From Pohlia nutans (taxonomy: Eukaryota; Streptophyta; Bryopsida; Bryales; Mniaceae), in NCBI GenBank assembly GCA_022496805.1, contig CM040085.1, positions 28,363,811 through 28,427,810 of the forward strand: 64,000 bases of DNA, given 5' to 3'. Below, one piece after another: positions 10,921 through 20,508 of the stretch. The position numbers and the translations under genes were made by a program. The notes beneath the pieces were generated by a model. The model saw only the letters and a list, made by a program, of their open reading frames with translations. It did no database searches and was not told the origin of the DNA. The first letter of the stretch is position 1, and each line of letters opens with the position of its first letter.

Positions 10921-11968
10921 AAAACCCACTTACAAATGGCTGCCCGAAACTATAGTCACATAACTACTAAATCTAGTCATATCGCTGCCCATGCAGAGAG
11001 TTATATGGCTGCCCACGGAAGAATACGTTCCCATTGAGGTCCCGTGGAAATATGACTAGAATCAATGACTAGATATGACTATGGACTGCTCTAGTCACCA
11101 AAGTAGTTACTGGTGAGTCATATCCTCCCGATAGTCATATCTAGTCATATGGCCGTAGTCATATTTCGACTGTTTTCCTAGTAGTGAGAGGTAGGAATAA
11201 ACTCGAGGGGTGAGGTGGGAACAAACCCCACTGGGGAAGTGGGAACTGACACTGTAGGAGAACGGAAATCACACAACGGAGAGGAAGAGGGAACAGTCAA
11301 TGAATGGTAAATAGGATCACTAGCGGAGCCATGGACATCTACGCTATCTACCTCCTCTACCGCATCAGTGCAGGTACAGAAAAGAAAATCATCACTATCC
11401 ATATCACTGAGATCAATAATCTCCACCATCAGTGCTGCATTGTCCGCAATGGAAACCTATAACATTGATCACAGACCGAATAATAAATACAAAAACAAGT
11501 AAATAACATAACTTCAATCAACACAAGACAAAAATCAACAATGCAAATGAAAATAGATATACCTCTGGCATGGGAGGCTGTGAAGCCGAGTCATGTGGAA
11601 CTTGATTCTGTGCATCACTCTAAGTCTCATGAATGACGTCGCGATCATCCTTCATGATGACATACAACTAAACGATCAGCAAATATAGTATGAGCTCATA
11701 AAATCAAAAGCTTAGAATCACAGAGAGAAGAATCATAAGAAAAACGTTGACAAGGAATAAGACATATGACTCCGACATTCCTACGACACCATCTTCTCGG
11801 ACATGATTCTCAGACATTCTATCAAAGGTTTTTCAAAAACGTAATCTAAGACATTCGTATGAATCAATATTCGCATAGTGTCTACCCAGAAATATTATCG
11901 GACGTTTCTCATTCACAACTTTAACAGACACGTTTCTCAGACATTTTCATTGATATCTTCACATGCAT

Positions 11969-14900
11969 TTACAACTTGACGCCACGGCGCGACCACCCCG
12001 GGTGGGTATCGCCGGCGACACCCCCCCCCCGGGGTGGTCGCGCCGCGTTCAAACAAATTAGAACATGGCGCCACGGCGCGGCCTCGCGCTGCGCCATGAC
12101 GCCACGGCGCAGCCACACGACGTGCCGTGGCGCCAAGATGAAAAAAATTTCAACTCGGCGCGACCACCCCGGGGGGGGGGGGGGGGGGGTGTCGCCGGCG
12201 ACACCCCCCCCCCGGGGTGGTCGGGCCATGTTCAAAAAAAATTGAACATGGCGCCACGACGCGGCCTCGAGCAGCGCCGTGACGCCTCATCGCGACCACC
12301 CCGGGGGGGTGTCGCCGGCAACACCCCCCCTTGCGTGGTCACGCCATGTTCAAAAAAATTTGAACATGGCGCCATGGCGCGGTCTCGCGCCGCGCCATGA
12401 CGCCACGAGGCCACGGCCGGCACGCGCCGCGCCATGACCCTACGGCGCCAGGACGCCACGGCGCGGCCACGCGACGTGCCGTGGCGCCAAGTTGAAAAAA
12501 AATTCAACTCGGCGCGACCACCCCGGGGGGGGTGTCGCCGGCGACACCCCCCCGGAGTGATCGCGCCATGTTCAAAAAACTCTTAAACATGGCGCCACGG
12601 CGCGACCACCCCGAGGAGGGTGTCGCCGGCGACACCCCCCCCTGGGGTGGTCGCACCATGTTCAAAAAAATTTGAACATGGCGCCACGGCGCGGCCACGC
12701 GACATGCCGTGGCGCCAAGTTGAAAAATTTTGCAACTTGGCGCGACCACCCCAAAGGGGGTGCCGCCGGCGACACCCCCCCCCCCCCCTCCCCCGGGGGT
12801 GGTCGTGCCATGTTCAAAAAAATTTGAACATGGCGCCACGGCGCGGGATCGCGCCACGCCATGACGCCACGGGACCACAGCCGGCACGCGCCGCGCCATG
12901 ACGCCACGGCGCGGCCACGCGACGTGCCGTGGCGCCAAGTTGAAAAAAATTTCAACTCGGCGCGACCATCCCAGGGAGGGTGTCGCCGGCGACACCCCCC
13001 CCCCCCCCCCCCCCCCCCGGGTAGTCGCGCCATGCTCAAAAAAAATTTGAACATGGCGCCACGGCGCGGCCACGCCATGACGCCACGGGGCCACGGCCGG
13101 CACGCGCCGCGCGATGACGCCACGGCGCGGCCACGCGACAAGCCCTGGCGCCAAGATGAAAAAAAATTTCAACTCGGCGCCACCACCCCGGGGGGGGGGG
13201 GGGGGGGGGGGGAGGTGTCGCTGGCGACACCCCCCCTTGGGTGGTCGCGCCATGACGCCACGAGGCCACGGCCGGCACGCGCCGCGCCATGACCCTACGG
13301 CGCCAGGACGCCACGGCGCGGCCTCGAGCCGCGCTATGACGCCTCGGCGCGACCACCCCGGGGGGGGAGGGTGTCGCCGGCGACACCCCCCCTGGGGTGG
13401 TCGCGCCATGTTCAAAAAAATTTGAACATGGCGCCACGGCGCGGCCACGCGACGTGCCGTGGCGCCAAGTTGAAAAAAATTTCAACTCGGCGCGACCACC
13501 CCAGGGGGGGTGCCGCTGGCGACACCCCCCCCCCCCCACCCCCCCCGGGATGGTCGCGCCATGTTCAAAAAAAATTTGAACATGGCGCCGCGCCATGACG
13601 CCACGGGCCACAGCCGGCACGCGCCGCGCCATGACGCCACGGCGCGGCCACGCGACGTGCCGTGGCGCCAAGTTGAAAAAAAAATTCAACTAGGCGCGAC
13701 ACCCCCCCCCCCCCCCCCCCGCCCCGGGGTGGTCGCGCCATGTTCAAAAAAATTTGAACATGGCGCCACGGCGCGGGCCTCGCGCCGCGCCATGACGCCA
13801 CGGCGCGGCCTCGCGCCGCGCCATGACGCCACGGCGCGGCCACGCAACGTGCCGTGGCGCCAAGTTGAAAAAAAATTTCAACTCGGCGCGACCACCCCGG
13901 GGGGATGTCGCCGGCGACACCCCCCCCCCCCCCCCCCCCCCCCCCCCTGGGGTGGTCGCGCCATGCTCAAAAAATTTGAACATGGCGCCACGGCGCGGCC
14001 ACGCCATGACGCCACGGGGCCATGGCCGGCACGCGCCGCACCATGACGCCACGGGGCCAAGGCCGGCACGCGCCGCGCCATGACCCCACGGAGCCAGGAC
14101 GCCACGGCGCGGGCCACGCGACGTGCCGTGGCGCCAAGTTGAAAAAAATTTCAACTAGGCGCGACACCCCCCCCCCCCCCCCCCCCGGGGGTGGTCGCGC
14201 CATGCTCAAAAAATTTGAACATGGCGCCACGGCGCGGCCACGCCATGACGCCACGGGGCCATGGCCGGCATGCGCCGCACCATGACGCCACGGGGCCAAG
14301 GCCGGCACGCGCCGCGCCATGACCCCACGGAGCCAGGACGCCACGGCGCGGCCACGCGACGTGCCGTGGCGCCAAGTTGAAAAAAATTTCAACTAGGCGC
14401 GACACCCCCCCCCCCCCCCCCCCCCGGGTAGTCGTGCCATGTTCAAAAAAATTTGAACATAGCGCCACGGCGCGGCCTATCGCGCCGCGCCATGACGCCA
14501 CGGAGGCCACGGCGGGCACGCGCCGCGCCATGACGCCACGGCGCGGCCACGCGACGTGCCGTGGCGCCAAGTTGAAAAAAATTTCAACTCGGCGCGACAC
14601 CCCCCCCCGGGGTGGTCGCGCCGTGCTCAAAAAAATTTGAACATGGCGCCACGGCGCGGCCACGCCATGACGCCACGGGGCCATGGCCGGCACGCGCCGC
14701 GCCATGTCCCCCAGGGCGCGAGGACGCCACGGCGCCACGGCGCGGCCACGCGACGTGCCGTGGCGCCAAGTTGAAAAAAAATTTCAACTAGGCGCGACAC
14801 CCCCCCCCCCCCCCCCCGGGGTGGTCGTGCCATGTTCAAAAAAATTTGAACATGGCGCCACGGCGTGGCCTCGCGCCGCGCCATGACGCCACGAGGCCAC

Positions 14901-16330
14901 GGCCGGCAACGCGCCGCGCCATGACGCCACGGCGCGGCCATGCGACGTGCCGTGGCGCCAAGGTTGAACAAAAAATTTCAACTAGGCGCGACACCCCCCC
15001 CACCCCCGGGGTGGTCGTGCCATGTTCAAAAAAATTTGAACATGGCGCCACGGCGCGGCCTCGCGCCGCGCCATGACGCCACGAGGCCACGGCCGGCACG
15101 CGCCGCGCCATGACGCCACGGCGCGGCCACGCGACGTGCCGTGGCGCCAAGTTGAAAAAAATTTCAACCTCGGCGCGACTACCCCCGGGGGGATGTCGCC
15201 GGCGACAGCCCCCCCCGGGGCGGTCCGCGCCATGCTCAAAAAATTTGAACATGGCGCCACGGCGCGGCCAGGCCCTGACGCCACGGGGCCATGGCCGGCA
15301 CGCGCCGCGCCATGACCCCACGGCGCGAGGACGCCACGGCGCCACGGCGCGGCCCACGCAAAGTGCCGTGGCGCCAAGTTGAAAAAAAATTCAACTCAGC
15401 GCGACCACCCCGGGGGGCGTGTCGCCGGCGACAGCCCCCCTTGGGTGGTCGTGCCATGTTCAAAAGAATTTTGAACATGGCGCCACGGCGCGGCCACGCG
15501 ACGTGCTGTGGTGCCAAGTTGAAAAAATTTGCAACTTGTCGCGACCACCTCAGGGGGGGTGCCGCCGGCGACACCCCCCCTCCCCCCCCCCCCCCCCCCC
15601 CGGGGTGGTCGCGCGATGTTCAAAAGAATTTGAACATGGCGCCACAGCGCGGCCTTGCGCCGCGCTATGAGGCCACGGGACTACAGCCAGCACGCGCCGC
15701 ACTATGACGCCACGGCGCGGCCACGCGACGTGCCGTGGCTCCAAGTTGAAAAAAAATTCATCTCGGCGCGACCACCCCAGGGGGGGGTGTCGCCGGCGAC
15801 ACCCCCCCCCCCCCCCCGGGGTGGTCGCGCCATGTTCAGAAAAATTTGAACATAGCGCCACGGCGCGGCCACGCCATGACGCCATGGGGCCACGGCCAGC
15901 ACGCGCCGCGCCATGGACACCACGGCGACGCGACGTGCCGTGGGGCCAAGTTGGAAAAAAATTTCAACTCGGCGCGCGACCACCCTGGGGGGGGATGTCG
16001 CCGGCGACACCCCCCCCCTGGGTGGTCGTGCCATGTTCAGAAAAAAATTGAGCATGGCGCCACGGCGCGGCCACGCCATGGGGGCCACGGCCAGCACGCG
16101 CCGCGCCATGACACCACAGCGCCACGGCGCGGCGACGCGACGTGCCGTGGGGCCAAGTTGGAAAAAATTTCAACTCGGCGCGACCACCCTGGGGGGGGAT
16201 GTCGCCGGCGGACACCCCCCCCTGGGTGGTCGTGCCAATGTCCAGAAAAAATTGAGCATGGCGCCACGGCGCGGCCTCGCGCCGGGCCATGACGCTACGG
16301 GGTCATGACGCTACGGGTCATGACGCCACT
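11969..16330. repeat. GC-rich compound array built of successive perfect inverted repeats
   Basis: About 20 units of variable length (roughly 85-375 bp) are made of four hairpin modules in fixed order. Module A is a palindrome centred on GTGTCGCCGGCGACAC, flanked by G and C runs and by GGCGCGACCACCCC and its inverse. Module B is CATGTTC-(A)n-TTTGAACATG. Module C begins GGCGCCACGGC and ends with its inverse around GCGGCCACGCGACGT. Module D is AGTTGAAA-(A)n-TTTCAACT. Some units carry an extra insert with GCCACGGCCGGCACGCGCC repeats, and units around 13690-14990 have lost the left half of A. Open frames up to 314 codons on both strands are a by-product of GC-rich palindromes with few stops. Confidence 0.9.
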
Positions 16331-16560
16331 GGACTCCTAGAACTCGCGCCATGACGCCACTGAGGCCATAACGCCATGAAGCTATGACGCCACTCACACC
16401 ACTCACGCCATGACGCCATGATGCCATTGACGCCACTGACGCCATGACGCCATTGACGCTATGAAGCCACATGACGCCATGACGCCACTGACGCTATGAA
16501 GCCACATGACGCCATGACGCCACTGGACTCCTAGAACTCGCGGTTCACAACTCGCGGGAC
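16310..16560. repeat. Short tandem array of TGACGCCA-type units
   Basis: Directly after the hairpin array there is a run of ATGACGCCACTGACGCC-like 8-17-bp units, derived in sequence from the CATGACGCCACGG block inside the array. It includes a duplicated segment ending GGACTCCTAGAACTCGCG near 16332 and 16524. Confidence 0.75.
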
Positions 16561-16854
16561 TGGAGTATCTCGTCAGGGTTCAGAACTCGCGGCCCATAAC
16601 TTTCACGAAACTCGTCACGACACCTGGGAAGCAGTGGAATTCATTGAAATCAATTTGCTCATACCTCATTGCCAATCGGCTGATGCTAGTCAACAGCAGC
16701 TACAGTTCTCGCCATTACGCTCCTCTTGCTAGCTTCCTACAGTGAACAAATACTAGTGAGATTGCGCCACGAATTTGAGTAATCACCAGAACACTTGTAC
16801 TGCCGAGATTACACTAACTGCCGAGGGTATATATACTCACCAGAGCACACAAAA

Positions 16855-17165
16855 CTCAAGACGAACTCGCAAACTCTCCAGAGCACACGAACTCCCGAAC
16901 TCTCCAACTCACGAACTCACGAACTCTCCAGAGCTCACGAACTTACAAACTCACAAACTCCAACAGAGCTCACGAACTCACGAACTCTCCAGAGCACGAA
17001 CTTACGAACTCTCCGAAGCCATGAACTCTCACGAACTCACAAACAGTGAACACAAACTCACGAACTCTCCAACTCACGAACTCACAAACTCTCCAGAGCA
17101 CACGAACTCCAACAGAGCTCACAAACACACGAACTCTCCAGAGCACGAACTCACGAACTCTCCGA
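16855..17165. repeat. Minisatellite of CACGAACTCTCCAGAG units
   Basis: Irregular tandem units of ACGAACTC, CTCCAGAGCA and CCAACAGAGCTC make up about 300 bp. They can be read as a Thr/Asn/Ser/Leu-rich peptide on the plus strand. The reading continues only because the units lack stops; there is no start context, domain or splice support for a gene. Confidence 0.75.
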
Positions 17166-17169
17166 AGCC

Positions 17170-18030
17170 ATGAAAACCAGAAGTGCATTATGCCAAGAAA
17201 ACCACGAGTTCAAGCATCGCAGTCAAGTGAAAACCAGAAGTTCAAGCATCCCAGTCAAGAACTCAATGCTCTCGAAACACATGAAGCACTCGAAACTCAC
17301 AGCACACAAGCGAGGATTGGATGCAACGTACAAGGATGAACTCAGGGCGCATTGAGGACAATGACGAGCAAAGGATCCTAATATACTGAATCCACTGTGC
17401 CAGCGTCACACGAGATCACGAGGGTAGCCAGCGTCACCCGAGATCAAGGCAGCCAGTATGAAGTCAAGAGTGAACTGCGGGGTGATAGGATCCGATCGCA
17501 ATGAAGGATAAGTTTGGCCCGAGCATCTCCGTGTCAATGTTGCAAAGAATTCGGAGCTACTGCGGGGGGCCGATCGTTCTAGAGATAACGATCCGCTGAT
17601 TTAGCAAGAAATCCCGTACAGTCATGCACCAATCTCAGTAAAGTTCTGTTCGGCCCATGGCAAGAATTACTGGGCTCAAGAACTACTGGGCAACCCGTAA
17701 TGCTAGACACTGAATTGTTCGGCCACGACAAGCATCAGCATTGTTCGGCCACGACAAGAATTACTGCGCTCTATAAAATTGTGTCACGAAGAGCTATTGT
17801 TCTACCACGAGGATGCGCACGTCGTGATTCCACTTTTGCCGCGACGTGATTAAATTTCTGCGACGACGTGGTCTCACTCCGCCACTTCGAGATCACCAGC
17901 ATTTCCCATTAAAATATTGGGAAACTTAACAAAATCATCACCAATACTTTGCATAATTTATCACCATCACTAGAAAGATATCGTGTCTTGAATTTTCGTG
18001 ACTCTCAGACTTTGGAGTCGCTGCTTCAAG
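17170..18030. other. Spacer without a recognisable gene
   Basis: Mixed-composition DNA with small local duplications (for example GAAAACCAGAAGT near 17172 and 17229, and GTTCGGCCACGACAAG twice near 17717-17757). No coding region or transposon end was identified. Confidence 0.35.
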
Positions 18031-18073
18031 ATTCAGTAAGCGGCAATTGAAAGTGTAGGATAGTCACTTACTC

Positions 18074-18371
18074 TATTTTCCTCGTCTGTTTCGCAAATCA
18101 ATGATTCAGTTGATGGTCCACCACCGATGTTGAGCGCAAGCAATTTATCGCTTCTGTTGACGCTCGCCGAACCCACAATGTCGTCTTTAGCAAAATTTAT
18201 AGCCTTCGAGAATCTAGGATCAATGTCAGCTACCCTTGATCTAGTCTTCGCTTGCCTCATTCGGCTAGCTTCAATCACTTTCCTACTCGAATATATGACC
18301 TTTGGTTTCCTTTTTTTCTTTTTCTGCACCCTCTTACTCTGTCCCTCTATATCACGGTCCTCGCGTTGCAT
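18074..18371 (-). CDS. Possible first exon of an unidentified nuclear protein
   Basis: From an ATG at 18371 the minus strand reads about 99 codons, rich in Lys/Arg near the start (QKKKKRKPK, a possible nuclear localisation signal) and acidic near the end. It runs to a strong donor AGA|GTAAGT at about 18073. No matching downstream exon was found, since the repeat arrays begin about 0.9 kb away. It is not recognised as a known family. It could be a remnant whose remainder was lost, or a chance frame. Confidence 0.3.
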
Positions 18372-19153
18372 CTGTCCTCTCTTTTGATATAAACATCAAG
18401 TTCCAAAGTCCCACTACGCATAAAGCCTAAATCCTAAAGCCTGAATCCCACTACACTCTAAACCATGAATCCCCTACACATAAAGCAATTCTGAAACTCC
18501 AACACTCTGGTCAGAATCGACAAATCACATCACTCTACTTCAGCTAAGAGCATCAAAACTGGTGTCATAACTGCAACTCCCTCAACCAAAGAAAGGTGTA
18601 TGCTCTTCTAGCAAGAGCGGTTCGCAAATGAATGGTTCAACCAAGGTTGTTGTCTTTTATAGGTCGCTAAGATTCAATGAACGGTGGGCTCTAATTCAAC
18701 ATTCGTCCATTCATCCTTCCACACCTATCTCGATTCTAGTGCAGACGTCTTCCCTAATTTCACTGCCAACTAATGAATGATAGCCGGCAAACTCCTCAAC
18801 TATGTCTAGTTGTCAGCCGAAGTTTCATAAGAGATTTTTTTATGACTGGACCAGTCTGACATTGTCTCCTAGTTTAGCCGTCCTCGCACGTCTCGAAAAT
18901 GGCATTTAAAATATGACTTTTAATATTGATGTAGATCTAGATCTAAATATATGAGACGGCTGCGCTTTCTTTATTTAAAAAGCTATCACATGATTAATGG
19001 TCTAGCTCTAATTATGTTCAGACATATAATCAGATTCAATGTCTCTAACTCCGCCGTCTTTGATCGCTTTTCATTACCTCACCGTCTGCATTCATTAGTC
19101 CTCATAGAGATATAATCATCCATTCGCTTCAATCAACAGGCTCATGATCTTGA

Positions 19154-19408
19154 AAGGCCTTATTCGTTAAATTGAGACAAAATGGTCATTTTGAGACTTC
19201 AACCCTAAAACAATTATAGTCATTTATTGTCGAGTCGACGATAAGATGAGACTGTAACCTTTGGGCAATCAAAGGTTTATATATATATTAATATATTAAA
19301 GTCTCAAATTACCGAATAGTCGCAAATCTGAACAATTATAATGGTTTATCCTCGAGTCGACGATAAAATTGAGACTACACTTTGTCTCAATTTAACGAAT
19401 AAGGCCTT
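19154..19408. mobile_element. 255-bp TIR element (MITE)
   Basis: Terminal inverted repeats begin AAGGCCTTATTCGTTAAATT and continue GAGACAAA. A flanking TTGA direct repeat (19150-19153 and 19409-19412) is a good 4-bp target-duplication candidate. An internal GTCGAGTCGACGATAA palindrome is present twice. No open frame. The superfamily is not clear from a 4-bp TTGA duplication. Confidence 0.75.
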
Positions 19409-19522
19409 TTGATATAACAGCATGCAGGGGTTTTGTCACCTTCACAACTTACCTCCTTTCGCTTCAGTTTCCATTTTGAACTTCTCGCTTGAGTTTCTCT
19501 CTAATATATCTCTACTCTTGTG

Positions 19523-20035
19523 ATGGAAGATTCTACTGTTCGCAGGTTTGAAGAATTGACTTGGAGACTTGGTTCCCGAAGTACCGAGGATTATCCTATG
19601 CTGTGGAGGAATGGAAGAACGGTCCAAATGACATACAGTGTTGCCAGTTTGCAAGGGGCAATTGAAATGTGGATGAGCGAAGTCCAAGGTTGCGAAGACC
19701 ACTACATTGACATCTCCATCATGCGCCTGGAGAAAGGCATTCTTGAACGACATGATATCCCGTGTGGAATTTGGGATATCTCTCCTCGGCCTCCTGTTTT
19801 GTGGACGTTGATCTGGTGTCATTATGTTTGCGACATATTTGGACTTCCCGATCCGTGCAATGTCCAGTGCGAGGACGTTCAAATCGTGCCCAAGGCCACC
19901 TTCGATGTTGTCGAAGAGCACTTTGACGACGAACCCAAGCTTCCATTTTGGGATTCCATTCTTTACGTCACGGACATCTCAGAATCTGCTGACGACGAGT
20001 CGTTCGGTTCCTCCCCGGTGCAAGGCGTAATTTAG
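19523..20035 (+). CDS. Unidentified 170-codon ORF upstream of the MULE-like transposase
   Basis: The frame starts MEDSTVRRFEELTWRLGSR and ends SSPVQGVI. It is rich in Trp, Cys and acidic residues (for example LWTLIWCHYVCDIFGLPDPC, then FDDEPKLPFWDSI), unlike the low-complexity chance frames nearby. No domain is recognised. It lies 470 bp before the transposase frame on the same strand and could be a second gene of the same element. It could also be an unrelated small gene or a captured fragment. Confidence 0.4.
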   Translation: MEDSTVRRFEELTWRLGSRSTEDYPMLWRNGRTVQMTYSVASLQGAIEMWMSEVQGCEDHYIDISIMRLEKGILERHDIPCGIWDISPRPPVLWTLIWCHYVCDIFGLPDPCNVQCEDVQIVPKATFDVVEEHFDDEPKLPFWDSILYVTDISESADDESFGSSPVQGVI

Positions 20036-20508
20036 ACTTATCGTTATCTGGAGGCAAAACGTACAACTCAAATGGCGTTGTCAGTAGCAATCTTTAGCAT
20101 AAGAAGGAATAAAGGATTTTCAAATATATAGGGAGCTATGATGAAGCTTTCAAAGTAATGTAATCCATGTTATTAATATAAGCATCGCTTGCAACGTGCA
20201 TGAACTTAGCCTCCATTTTTTCATCCGCGCTCAACAAATTCTGTGATGTTGTCATTTCCGTTTACTTATTATCTTTGGACATGTTCACCGTTTCTAAATT
20301 AGGAAGATTAAATAATTATCAAGCTTCATTCCTGATTCATTATAGCTTCAATAAAGGGCTACCTACTTTCTCAGAACGATGCTCAACTATCAGAGGATTA
20401 GGGTCCACAATGTTCATGCCGCCGTCATTTACATAAAGCGGACTCTTTTCTTGATTCCAGCTGTAGTTTAGGATCACCTTACCTGTCACAAGTGTCTATA
20501 ACTAAGCA

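Larger units (their letters stand above)
7048..11186. mobile_element. CACTA (En/Spm) transposon, complete ends, non-autonomous
   Basis: The ends are CACTACTAGGAAAACAATCG on the left and its inverse on the right (CAGTCG instead of CAATCG), continuing GAAATATGACT. The match is about 30 bp with one mismatch. The 3-bp target duplication AGA is at 7045-7047 and 11187-11189. Length is 4,139 bp. Many short palindromes of the TGACTAnnnTTAGTCA type fill 7070-7900 and 10930-11165, as expected for the subterminal transposase-binding repeats of CACTA elements; further copies lie at about 8815-8915 and 9480-9610. No transposase is present. The cargo is a plant-gene-like set of exons on the minus strand (7968-9290). 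The element interrupts the ParB/methyltransferase-like pseudogene. Confidence 0.92.
2421..11660 (-). pseudogene. ParB/Srx-like domain fused to degenerate beta-class DNA methyltransferase-like domain; multi-exon pseudogene split by CACTA element
   Basis: Exons read on the minus strand: about 11660-11563, 11456-11190, CACTA insertion, 7047 to about 6620 (3' end uncertain), 6536-5884, 5789-5600, 5513-5319, 5244-5029, 4939-4716, 4624-3916, 3812-3465, 3357-3096, 3004-2804 and 2709-2421. Most junctions have GT..AG and keep frame; the product would be roughly 1,300 residues. Order of parts: acidic N-terminus; proline-rich VPTSPPEF repeats; a ParB/sulfiredoxin-like segment with DGNHRHQAW; a helical region; a Lys/Arg-rich coiled coil; then motif-IV-like DLILVDYQ, GDIVLDCNAMTG and a following helix-strand ending ALEEDKAIFDAL, the order of beta-class N4/N6 amino-methyltransferases; and a Ser/acidic tail. 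The catalytic (D/S)PP(Y/W) is replaced by VDYQ and the SAM-loop DPFxGxGT is altered, so methyltransferase activity is doubtful. In-frame stops lie at 11620-11622 (TAG), 5705-5707 (TAA) and 3618-3620 (TAG). The fold assignment is by motif recognition only. Confidence 0.65.

Noticed and set aside
12504..13448. 314-codon minus-strand frame and many others of 60-220 codons in the GC-rich array
   Set aside because: They occur in all frames on both strands because the palindromic GC-rich units contain few stops; the peptides are repeats of the satellite itself.
11969..16330. CRISPR-like array
   Set aside because: Units are made of contiguous hairpins of variable length without unique spacers, in a nuclear plant genome.
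16775..17173. 132-codon frame rich in THELTNSPE repeats
   Set aside because: It is the translation of a minisatellite without a start context, domain or splice support.
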